From Clostridiales bacterium UBA1728 (lineage in GTDB: Bacteria > Bacillota > Clostridia > Oscillospirales > Oscillospiraceae), in assembly GCA_002315975.1 (NCBI GenBank), contig DCIK01000013.1, positions 93,656-104,836 of the forward strand: 11,181 bases of DNA, read 5' to 3'. The translations under genes and the position numbers were made by a program. This document shows, piece by piece, positions 1 to 6,784 of this stretch; position 1 is the first letter of the stretch; every line of letters starts with the position of its first letter. The notes under the pieces are model-generated. The model was not told where the DNA came from. It did no database searches and saw nothing but the letters and a program-made list of their open reading frames with translations.

Positions 1-23
1 TGACAGGGAGTATTTTTACAGCC

Positions 24-350
24 TCATTTCGTATCCGTAATCTGAATGCTGTAAATATCCTCAAACCGGATGGGCACCTCGTCCACGCAGAGCATTCGCT
101 CTTCCAAGCGCAGCCGGGTGACGCGCCCCTCCAGCACTACGTCGTGAAAGCCGTAGTAGCAGCTCATGCGCACCCGCTGGCCTGAGCGCAGCCGGGAGAG
201 AACGGCGTTGTTCCGCTGCGCCTGCTCCTCGCCTACGTCGTGACGCTCGGTGCGGCTGTGACGCTCCTCCCGGTCCCGGAGCGCCTCCTGCAGACCCTTC
301 ATGGCGTCAAAGGGCATGAACTGCTTGGCTCGTTCCTGTCTTGTCATCAT
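24..350 (-). CDS. YolD-like protein, SOS cassette third gene
   Basis: This 108-residue protein resembles the YolD-like family, small proteins encoded beside UmuC-type polymerases in Firmicutes and thought to assist or modulate translesion synthesis; the biochemical role is not settled. The N-terminal half has the recognisable RAKQFMPFDAMKGL stretch (about residues 7-20), followed by a charged helix (20-45). The C-terminal half is beta-rich (GQRVRMSCYYGFHDVVLEG) and ends with EDIYSIQI. The start codon lies inside the 3' end of the upstream polymerase gene (44-base overlap), with a GGAGGT 13 bases upstream of the first of two adjacent ATG codons, so translation is probably coupled. It is the last visible gene of the lexA-polymerase-yolD operon. 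No terminator is visible in the 23 bases left in the window. Confidence 0.85.
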   Translation of the reverse strand: MMTRQERAKQFMPFDAMKGLQEALRDREERHSRTERHDVGEEQAQRNNAVLSRLRSGQRVRMSCYYGFHDVVLEGRVTRLRLEERMLCVDEVPIRFEDIYSIQITDTK

Positions 351-1605
351 AGCCCGCTCTGTGACCTCCTATCATGCCGTTGCGCTCCATCTGGGTGCCC
401 TCGCGCAGCAGACTGGTGCCGCGCAGCACGGCATTTTTTCCGTAGCGCTCCTGCAGAGCCAGCACGGCCTTTTCCCGCTGCTTCTCCCGCTCCACCTTTT
501 CCCAGTCGGTGAAGAAGTCGTAGCCCTCGCAGCCCTCGTCCACCACATTGTCAAAGCTGATGCCCAGCCGCCGTACCTTGAAGCGAGGGTCTGCCAACGA
601 GTCGTAAAGCGCCAGCACCCGGGGACGGAACAGAGATTCCGCCGCCGTGGCGGAGTCCAGCCTGACGCTGCCGTGGCTCCAGGGCGCAGCGTCCCGGGAA
701 TAGCCGATGCCGAGACTCACCCTGTCGCTGATGACGCGCCGCCGCCGCAGCTCCTGACTGCCGTGGAGCACCATCTCCGTCAGCACCGTCCGGGCCTCTT
801 CCGCGCTGTAGTCCCGGGGCAGAATCTGGGAGAAGGACACGCTGTGGCTTTTGCTGCGATAGCTCTTAATGTCGGCCATGGTGCAGCTCTCCCGCCCCCA
901 GGCGTGGTCAATGAGCAGCTCCGCGTCGATGCCGAAGAGCTTATAGAGCAGCTCCCCGGGGGCTCGCGCCACATCTCCCATGCTGAGGATGCCGCACTTT
1001 GCCAGCCGCGCGGACTTGCCCCGGGCAATGCCCCAGAAGTCGGTAATGGGCTTGTGCTCCCAGAGAGTTTCCCGGTAGAGCTCCTCGGTGAGCAGTCCCA
1101 TGTGGTCCGGCGCGTGCTTGGCGGTGATGTCCAGCGCGATTTTCGCTAAGTAAAGGTTGGTGCCGATGCCCGCCGTGGAGGGGATGTGCAGCTCCGAGGC
1201 AATGAGATTCATGAGCTTGCCGGCCAGCTCCCGAGGCTCCTTATAGCCGCTGAGATAGCGGGTGGCATCGATGAAGCACTCGTCGATGGAGTAAACGTGC
1301 ATATCCTCCGGGGCGAAGTAGTCCAGATAGATGCCGTAGATGTCGGCGGCGTACTCGATATAGAGCGCCATCCGCGGCGGGGCAATGATATACTCCACTG
1401 TGGGGGGAATCTCCGAAAGGCGGCAGCGGTTATGCACCCCCAGCGCCTTCATCCGCGGGGAAATGGCCAGGCACAGAGCATTTTTGCCCCGGGTCACATC
1501 GGCCACCACAAGATTGGTCTCGAAGGGGTTCAGTCCCCGCTCGGCGCACTCCACCGAGGCGTAGAAGCACTTCATGTCGATGCAGAAAAACCAGGGCTGC
1601 TTCAT
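307..1605 (-). CDS. Y-family translesion DNA polymerase (UmuC/UvrX-like)
   Basis: This is a 432-residue Y-family DNA polymerase, the class that copies past damaged bases at the cost of mutations. The catalytic carboxylates are visible: D10 in the FCIDMKCFYASVE motif and D108/E109 in the YSIDECFID motif. Y15 sits where the steric-gate residue that excludes ribonucleotides is expected. The palm/fingers cover about residues 1-170, the thumb helix-hairpin-helix region about 170-240, and the little finger about 245-350. The C-terminus (QERYGKNAVLRG, then ERNGMIGGH) matches Firmicute UmuC/UvrX-type proteins rather than the shorter DinB type. The ATG overlaps the lexA stop by four bases (ATGA) with AAGGAG five bases upstream, so it is coupled to the repressor gene. 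The family is certain; the subfamily name is not. Confidence 0.94.
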   Translation of the reverse strand: MKQPWFFCIDMKCFYASVECAERGLNPFETNLVVADVTRGKNALCLAISPRMKALGVHNRCRLSEIPPTVEYIIAPPRMALYIEYAADIYGIYLDYFAPEDMHVYSIDECFIDATRYLSGYKEPRELAGKLMNLIASELHIPSTAGIGTNLYLAKIALDITAKHAPDHMGLLTEELYRETLWEHKPITDFWGIARGKSARLAKCGILSMGDVARAPGELLYKLFGIDAELLIDHAWGRESCTMADIKSYRSKSHSVSFSQILPRDYSAEEARTVLTEMVLHGSQELRRRRVISDRVSLGIGYSRDAAPWSHGSVRLDSATAAESLFRPRVLALYDSLADPRFKVRRLGISFDNVVDEGCEGYDFFTDWEKVEREKQREKAVLALQERYGKNAVLRGTSLLREGTQMERNGMIGGHRAGYDDKTGTSQAVHAL

Positions 1606-2198
1606 TCCAGCTCCTTCAGCACCTTTACCGCAACACCCTGAATCACACAGGAGCGCACATAGATGGGCTCCATGCTGTCGTTCTCCGGCTGCAGACGGAT
1701 GCGGTGCTGCAGCGGCTCGGGGTAGTAGCGCTTCAGCGTGGCCTCATCGCCCATGAGTGCCACCACAATCTGCCCGCTTCGGGCGGTGTCCTGCTGCCGG
1801 ATGAGCACCAGATCCCCGTCGTCGATGCCCGCGTTGACCATGGAGTCACCCCAGGCCCGCAGCAGGTAGAAGGGACCCCTGCCGAAGAGCGCCACCGGCA
1901 GACGCACATAGCTCTCGATATTCTCCTCCGCCAGCTTGGGGATGCCGCAGGCGATGCTGCCCAGCAGCGGCACCTGTACGCCCTCCTCGCCGTTCTCGCC
2001 CAGTATCAGACCCCGGCGGCTCTCCCGGCGGAGCATACCCCGCTCCTCCATGGCGGCAAGATAGCGGGTGACGGTGGTCTTGGGTATGCCCGTGCCCTCG
2101 GCGATGTCGTAGATGCTGGGGGACACCCCGCGCTCCGCCCGATAGCCCTCGATAAAGCCGAGCAGGGCGGTAAAATTCTCTTCCTTCATGGTACGCAT
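1602..2198 (-). CDS. lexA: LexA-like self-cleaving repressor (S24 family)
   Basis: This is a 198-residue LexA/UmuD-type transcriptional repressor with an N-terminal winged helix-turn-helix (about residues 5-62; recognition region SPSIYDIAEGTGIPKTTVTRYL) and a C-terminal S24 peptidase domain. The catalytic dyad is visible as S119 (GDSM) and K156 (ATLKRYY). The predicted self-cleavage bond is C84-G85 in GSIACGIP, a Cys-Gly bond as in UmuD, where LexA usually has Ala-Gly. In known relatives, RecA filaments on damaged DNA trigger cleavage and derepress the genes. The start is fixed by AGGAGG nine bases before the ATG. It is the first gene of an operon with a translesion polymerase and a YolD-like gene, so it probably controls that mutagenic cassette and perhaps itself. 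Whether it is the cell's global LexA or a dedicated paralogue cannot be told from this window. Confidence 0.9.
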   Translation of the reverse strand: MRTMKEENFTALLGFIEGYRAERGVSPSIYDIAEGTGIPKTTVTRYLAAMEERGMLRRESRRGLILGENGEEGVQVPLLGSIACGIPKLAEENIESYVRLPVALFGRGPFYLLRAWGDSMVNAGIDDGDLVLIRQQDTARSGQIVVALMGDEATLKRYYPEPLQHRIRLQPENDSMEPIYVRSCVIQGVAVKVLKELE

Positions 2199-2207
2199 TC
2201 CGCTTCG

Positions 2208-2213
2208 CCTCCT
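2208..2213 (-). promoter_or_regulatory. lexA ribosome binding site
   Basis: A perfect AGGAGG on the minus strand sits nine bases before the ATG at 2198. It favours that start over the in-frame ATG three codons downstream. Confidence 0.8.
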
Positions 2214-2217
2214 GTTA

Positions 2218-2235
2218 ATGGGACATATATTCCAT
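2218..2235. promoter_or_regulatory. Candidate operator: imperfect palindrome at lexA start site
   Basis: ATGGGACATATATTCCAT matches its reverse complement at 14 of 18 positions. It starts just downstream of the -10 box, over the expected transcription start, where a repressor would block initiation. It does not match the Bacillus-type SOS box (GAAC-N4-GTTC). The call rests on symmetry and position only. A shorter inverted repeat, TCCA-N6-TGGA, overlaps its right edge. Confidence 0.35.
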
Positions 2236-2243
2236 ATGCTTGG

Positions 2244-2272
2244 AGTATAAACGAAATGTTGAGAATTGTCAA
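2244..2272 (-). promoter_or_regulatory. Sigma-A type promoter of the lexA operon
   Basis: On the minus strand, TTGACA (2267-2272) and TATACT (2244-2249) are separated by exactly 17 bases. That is a near-perfect vegetative promoter, with its predicted start about 40 bases before the lexA ATG. A promoter this strong fits a tightly repressed SOS operon. Confidence 0.85.
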
Positions 2273-2294
2273 GGAGATTTTCTGGGAAAAATTG

Positions 2295-2330
2295 AAAAAA
2301 CTGCCCCGTGACAGTTTCGTCACGGGGCAG
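2295..2330 (-). terminator. Rho-independent terminator of the URO-D-like gene
   Basis: A perfect 12-base-pair stem (CTGCCCCGTGAC, 2301-2312, with its complement at 2319-2330) and a six-base loop are followed on the minus strand by six T residues. It lies 15 bases beyond the stop of the URO-D-like gene and insulates the lexA operon from read-through. Confidence 0.93.
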
Positions 2331-2345
2331 CGTTTGTGCAAAAGC

Positions 2346-3425
2346 TTATTCCTGACCGCAGAGAGCGATACGGCTCTGGCGATAGAAGGCCTCAGTGAAC
2401 TTCTCACCGGCCATACGGGTAATGCCCACGAAGGGGTACTTCAGGTGCTTCTCGACGTATTCCTTGGCAGCAGCCTCGATCTCTTCGTCGGTGGCATCGG
2501 GGGCGATGGCGGGAGCCTCAATGCCCAGCATGATGTCCTTGCCGTACTTTTCGTAGAGCATTTCCTTGTCGTTCATGGTCTGGCCGCACCAGATATCCAC
2601 GCCGGCAGCGATCATGGCGGGAACGAGCAGCTCGTTCTTGCCGCAGGAGTGCTGCTGGAAGATCAGACCCTTGCTGTGGCAGAAGTCAACGATCTTCTTC
2701 AGGGCGGGAACGACCATCTTCATGCAGGTGTCCAGAGAGTAGAAGGGAGCGGCCTGAGAGCCCCAGTCATCGTGGAAGAGAACTTCCTTCACATCGATGG
2801 CATCGATGTACTTCTGGATCATGGCGATGTACATATCGGCCAGCTTGTCGAAGAGGGCGAGAATGGCGTCCTGCTGGTCTTCGTCGATGATGGCCATGGC
2901 AGCACCCTCGAAGTCCATGAAGGAGATCAGACGCTCGAACAGACCGTTCTGGAAGCAGCAGCCCACCACGCGGTCTTCGTTCTTAAAGGGGGCGTTGAGC
3001 TCGGCGCAGCCGGCCCAGTCCATGGCGTCCACATCGGGGAACTTGATGACCTGGGGCCAGTCGTTGGCATCCTCCAGAGTGGGAGCGCCGGGCTTGACCA
3101 TGGAGCCGCCCACCAGAGGCACGAACACCCACTCAATGCCGAACATATCGGGGCCGCCCTTTTCCTCCAGAGTCTGAGCGGGGCCAAGGTCACGAACCTC
3201 GGCGCGGGCCACATGGTCCAGATTGCAGCGGGACTCGATGTTTACAATATCGTTGGAGCTGGGCATCCAGAGGTAATCGTCGCCGCCGAACACGGCGCGC
3301 TGATAATTCTCCAGAGCGCTGATGGGGGTATTGTACTTCTTGGGAGGGGCACCGAAAGACACGGTGGTGACCAGATAGTTACCGACAACTTCCATTTCCT
3401 TGGGGCTAAAGGGAATTTTACTCAT
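2346..3425 (-). CDS. Uroporphyrinogen decarboxylase-family protein, methyltransferase-like
   Basis: This 359-residue protein belongs to the URO-D fold family. In Clostridia, members with this layout are usually annotated as corrinoid-dependent methyltransferases (MtaA/CmuA relatives) rather than true haem-pathway decarboxylases. Visible landmarks are FHDDWGSQ (residues 217-224) and QQHSCGK (257-263). H259 and C261 could be zinc ligands of the His-x-Cys type, with C356 near the C-terminus as a possible third; the last point is inference. There is no signal peptide and no membrane segment, so it should be cytoplasmic. The start has AAGGAG nine bases upstream. It is monocistronic: no corrinoid protein, activase or haem gene lies next to it, so the substrate cannot be named. 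A role in methyl transfer from methoxylated or methylated compounds is plausible but unproven. Confidence 0.82.
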   Translation of the reverse strand: MSKIPFSPKEMEVVGNYLVTTVSFGAPPKKYNTPISALENYQRAVFGGDDYLWMPSSNDIVNIESRCNLDHVARAEVRDLGPAQTLEEKGGPDMFGIEWVFVPLVGGSMVKPGAPTLEDANDWPQVIKFPDVDAMDWAGCAELNAPFKNEDRVVGCCFQNGLFERLISFMDFEGAAMAIIDEDQQDAILALFDKLADMYIAMIQKYIDAIDVKEVLFHDDWGSQAAPFYSLDTCMKMVVPALKKIVDFCHSKGLIFQQHSCGKNELLVPAMIAAGVDIWCGQTMNDKEMLYEKYGKDIMLGIEAPAIAPDATDEEIEAAAKEYVEKHLKYPFVGITRMAGEKFTEAFYRQSRIALCGQE

Positions 3426-3483
3426 AGCTGCGCACTCCTTCTCATATAATTTGGGTTAAAAGCCCATTTTGTTAGGCAAAAAA

Positions 3484-3511
3484 ATTATATCTTAATAGCA
3501 AAAAATTACAA
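3484..3511 (-). promoter_or_regulatory. Candidate promoter of the URO-D-like gene
   Basis: On the minus strand, TTGTAA (3506-3511), a 16-base spacer and TATAAT (3484-3489) lie in a markedly AT-rich stretch about 58 bases before the start codon. Confidence 0.6.
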
Positions 3512-3595
3512 TACGCATTTTATGATTTTTTTGCATATTTTTCTGACAAAATGCGGGGTGAAGGGTTTTGTATGAGGAGCCATCGTAAAAAGTCT

Positions 3596-3630
3596 GTCAT
3601 TGCGAGGAGCGCAGAGACGGGGCAATCCGC
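3596..3630. repeat. Probable dispersed intergenic palindromic repeat copy
   Basis: The sequence GTCATTGCGAGGAGCGCAGA, continuing to GGGGCAATCCGC, has the form of the short 'CATTGCGAGGAGC...GGCAATCC' repeats scattered between genes in many bacterial genomes. Its ends form an inverted repeat (ATTGC/GCAAT, 18 bases apart). Only one copy is present here, so the repeat status rests on recall of the pattern and would need a genome-wide count. Confidence 0.45.
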
Positions 3631-3703
3631 CTCTTTTTCTGCGAATTTGCAGATTTCTCGGGAGAAACGACCTGCCCCTTTCCGCTTACGCACAGCAACG
3701 GGT

Positions 3704-6226
3704 TTATTCCATGAACGCGAAATCTCTGCCGGCGTTGTTTACCTTTGCTTGATTCAGTTTATTAATGTGCGTACTGACATTTTGGCACAGCCGGTTCATC
3801 GTAGCATTCAGCTTCTCCGTTTTGAGATTCTCATTCCATGCGCCGTTGGGGGTCTTATATTCCGCGATCTTCTTCTGCGCATTATACTGGGTCACAGAGG
3901 CTCTGCTTACCATGTCCTGCGCGCTCATGCAGTAGCCGAGAATATTGTTGGCGGCGGCACGGCGCTGGAAGCCGCTGATGCTGGCAAAGGGCCAGATATG
4001 CGGCTGCTTTTCCTTTTCGCTCAGGTAGTGACTTGCACGTTCACTCAGGGTGTCGAGAGCTTTCTTCTGTGCATCCTGCTGCATCTGCGGGGTAAGAGTC
4101 TGCCAGTTCTCTGCCTTACCCGAGAAAACCTTCAGTGCATCGGACAGCGCGTTTTTCATCGCAGTGTATTCATCGGAATCCTTCCCACGCTTTTTGGCGG
4201 CCAGCTCTGTCTGCAGCTCACTGAGCCGGGCATGGATTTTTGCGGAGGCAAAGCGGTCGGAATATTCGGCGTCCAGTGCCCGATAGGTATCGCTCTCGCT
4301 TTCCAGCGTGTCTTTCAGTGCGGTCGTCAGATCATTTCTACCATTGACAATCTCGTTAAATTTGTTCTTCTTCCCCTGATGGGCACTGATTCTCTCATTC
4401 AGCTTTGCAATATCTGCGGCCAATTCGATTTCTTCCTTGGAGGGAGGCAGCGAGGCCTTCTCCGCTTCCAAAGCCTCTTTCTTACCTTTCAGGCGTTCCT
4501 TTGTCTGACTGATTGTAAGGTCGAGCTCGCTCTCCTCTTTTTTCAGGGAAGACGGCCTGTTGTTGATCTGTTCCTTCAGCTTGCCCCAGTTTTCGACCTT
4601 GGCGTACTCTTCCCGAAGCTTGCTGTCTTTTATGCCGATTTGTGAACACAGTTCTTTACACAGCTTGCTATGATTCTCGCGGATGCTCCGAGCTTCGCTT
4701 TTCGCTGCGAAATATTTTCTGCTTTTTGCGCTGTGCTCGTTGTCTAATGCTTTTTCCTGAAGGAAGAGATTTTTCCGTTCCGCCAGAAGTGCGTTGTAGG
4801 CGGGAAGACGCGCATCCTTTTGTCTGTCCTCCAATTGCTGCCCCAGCTGCTTTACTCTGTCGGGAACCGCTTTTTCGCGGAGCTGGGAAAAAACGGCATT
4901 GAATTCCGCACCCTCAAAGCGCTGATCCTCCATCTGACGGAACAGCTTTTTTGTGGCTTCAACACCTGCCCGATCGGCGGGAAGGATGTGAACCAGGCTG
5001 TCCTTCATCATGTCATATTTCTTCATGAGCTCGGAGGTCTGAGGATTCTCCTTATAGACCTTATCCCAGATTTCATCGGGAATACCTTCGTCCATATCCT
5101 CCAACGGATTGAGGAGAGCCCTGCTTGAAGCGATCGTTTCTCTGGCCTGCGGATCGTTTATAAAGTTCTGAAATTGTACAAGCGCAGACTCCAGATCTGT
5201 AATTTTTGCGGGAATGTGTTTTATGTCGTACAATACGGAACTAAAGTCGCCCGTCTTTTCAAATTCCTCTTCTTCCCTGCGGTTTTCCGAGATTTTGTTC
5301 ATAATCTCCGCTTTTTTGGTGCGAGTCTGCGTTTCCGAAGCCCGGTAATCAGCTTCTGTCTGAGCGACTGTACGCATCTTTTTCTCATAGTCCGCCGACA
5401 CCTTAGAGAATGCACCATCGTATTTATCAGCCGCGCTTTTGGCCTTCTGCGCCGATTTGAGGTCAATCGCTATCTGACTCTTTCTCTTCTCGTTGCGCTG
5501 GAGTGTATTTTCAAGCTCTTTATAGAACTTTGCCTTCGGGAGATTCATCTGTTTGTGTTCCTTCGCGCTGGTGAGTCTGTCGTTGAGCTCCTGCTGATCT
5601 TCCGCAAGCTTCCTGCTCTCCTCTTCCAGCTGATCGCGGAAGGCGGAAAGGCTCTGGCCGTCCAGATTGATGAGATTGCCCGACGCTCTGTTTTCCAGCT
5701 CCCGCTGCAGCCGCTCGGTTTCCGCAATGGAGCGGTCGAGTTTCTCGAGCCTGTTACGCGGCAGAAGGGAATCCGTTCTGTCATGTTCCGCTGCATCCTG
5801 CAGACCGTGCATGGCGCTGAAGATCGCTGCGATGCACTGAAATTCCGGGGAGGAGAGATGCTTGTTGCCGTGCGTGTTGAGGTAGTTTGTCAGCGCCGCT
5901 TCGGGGGAGGGGTCGGCGGAGAGAGTCTTAGACAGAGAGCTCCAAAGCTCATTGGCTTCATAGTCGGTCAGTCCGTCGCTGTTTTTTGGACCGCTGCGGA
6001 ATTCCAGCACCTTCAGAATATTGTTAAATTCATTCAAGGTATTGCGAAGGTCCTGCGTGGCCTTGTCCGGCTGGGAGCTGCTGCGGTTTTTCTGAGGATA
6101 GAGGTAGTCATCCAGCTGATTGAAAAGAGTCTCCATCTTTTCTTTGCCGTTCATCATCTGCTTAATCAGCCGGTTTTCCTTTACCGGAGCAAAATACTGC
6201 TCCACTCGTTCTTTACTGACAGGCAT
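3704..6226 (-). CDS. Large coiled-coil protein of unknown function
   Basis: I do not recognise this 840-residue protein. It has no signal peptide, no membrane segment and no Walker A motif, so it is not an SMC ATPase despite the long helices. It starts with MPVSKERVEQYFAPVKEN. A mostly helical head (about residues 1-150) is followed by charged, heptad-like coiled-coil stretches at about 155-325, 450-520 and 560-680, then a less charged C-terminal region (about 740-840) containing WPFASISGFQRRAAANNILGY. Cysteines are few. The start is supported by AAAGGAG eight bases upstream of the ATG. It appears monocistronic: the nearest same-strand gene is about 280 bases downstream, and upstream lies a long gene-poor gap. 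It could be a scaffold, a cytoskeletal-type filament or a secreted effector-like protein, but nothing in the sequence selects between these. The reading frame is intact throughout. Confidence 0.85.
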   Translation of the reverse strand: MPVSKERVEQYFAPVKENRLIKQMMNGKEKMETLFNQLDDYLYPQKNRSSSQPDKATQDLRNTLNEFNNILKVLEFRSGPKNSDGLTDYEANELWSSLSKTLSADPSPEAALTNYLNTHGNKHLSSPEFQCIAAIFSAMHGLQDAAEHDRTDSLLPRNRLEKLDRSIAETERLQRELENRASGNLINLDGQSLSAFRDQLEEESRKLAEDQQELNDRLTSAKEHKQMNLPKAKFYKELENTLQRNEKRKSQIAIDLKSAQKAKSAADKYDGAFSKVSADYEKKMRTVAQTEADYRASETQTRTKKAEIMNKISENRREEEEFEKTGDFSSVLYDIKHIPAKITDLESALVQFQNFINDPQARETIASSRALLNPLEDMDEGIPDEIWDKVYKENPQTSELMKKYDMMKDSLVHILPADRAGVEATKKLFRQMEDQRFEGAEFNAVFSQLREKAVPDRVKQLGQQLEDRQKDARLPAYNALLAERKNLFLQEKALDNEHSAKSRKYFAAKSEARSIRENHSKLCKELCSQIGIKDSKLREEYAKVENWGKLKEQINNRPSSLKKEESELDLTISQTKERLKGKKEALEAEKASLPPSKEEIELAADIAKLNERISAHQGKKNKFNEIVNGRNDLTTALKDTLESESDTYRALDAEYSDRFASAKIHARLSELQTELAAKKRGKDSDEYTAMKNALSDALKVFSGKAENWQTLTPQMQQDAQKKALDTLSERASHYLSEKEKQPHIWPFASISGFQRRAAANNILGYCMSAQDMVSRASVTQYNAQKKIAEYKTPNGAWNENLKTEKLNATMNRLCQNVSTHINKLNQAKVNNAGRDFAFME

Positions 6227-6240
6227 TTTTCTGTCTCCTT

Positions 6241-6784
6241 TAGTTATCTGATTCTATTCGGTCAATTGCAAAACTCCGGCTGCAATCGAAATAATTGCTC
6301 GCATGAATTGCGCCAACCTTGCCGCATAAAGTACCATCCCACCGCAGGGAAAAGTGAATTTATTCCGAATGGAGAATGTTAAAAGAAAGCGGGTGTTGGT
6401 GCAAAAAGGCGGAGCCGGTGATTATTGACCTGTACGGGCACATCCGAGAGCCGAGTTCCGGGCGGCTGCCGGGTCTTTTTTTGACAAAGAGTATTTTGGG
6501 CAGCTCCTATTTTCTTTAACAGTGTCCAGACTGATATTACCATACAATATGCTCTGTTTCAATAACAATTACGAAATAATCGGAAATTTTAGAATTGGCG
6601 TGTAAAAGTGAACTTTTCCCAACGACAACAAAACCTTTCCATGGACTGAGTAAAGTCACTGAATGAAGAAAATATTCAGACCGCAGACCGGTACCGGGTT
6701 GCAGAATAGAGTTTGCCATGGTAAAATGCTGCCGAAACAGAGGCACCGCACACTTCTTTTTGTCTGATCGGAGGGAGAAAACCA
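6241..6784. other. Long intergenic region between divergent genes
   Basis: These 544 bases lie between the divergent coiled-coil and membrane protein genes, and I see no convincing gene. Visible elements are AATTGC three times (6264-6269, 6293-6298, 6306-6311) with an inverse GCAAT (6282-6286), a possible structured element ending in seven T residues (6411-6487), AAAAGT-GA-ACTTTT (6605-6618), CTGAAT-N9-ATTCAG (6659-6679), and a weak promoter close to the membrane protein gene. A short frame on the plus strand around 6412-6510 (EPVIIDLYGHIREP) might be a gene remnant; it has no start or ribosome binding site. Confidence 0.6.
6699..6727 (+). promoter_or_regulatory. Weak candidate promoter of the membrane protein gene
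   Basis: TTGCAG (6699-6704) and TAAAAT (6722-6727) are separated by 17 bases. The -10 matches consensus at five of six positions but the -35 at only three. It lies about 58 bases before the start codon. Confidence 0.35.

Noticed and set aside
301..1149. Long plus-strand frame of 282 residues
   Set aside because: It is antisense to the Y-family polymerase, which has clear catalytic motifs; its composition (Pro, Ala, Arg and His rich) is that of a shadow frame.
2250..2266. AAC-N5-GTT in the lexA promoter spacer as a Bacillus-type SOS box
   Set aside because: The spacing is five rather than four and the flanking bases do not fit CGAAC/GTTCG; the palindrome at 2218-2235 is more symmetric.
1704..3449. 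Plus-strand frame of 581 residues
   Set aside because: It runs antisense across both lexA and the URO-D-like gene, and through a strong terminator and a promoter; no family motif is visible.
5174..6382. Plus-strand frame of 402 residues rich in Phe and Leu
   Set aside because: It is antisense to the coiled-coil gene; the apparent hydrophobic character comes from the complement of Glu and Lys codons.
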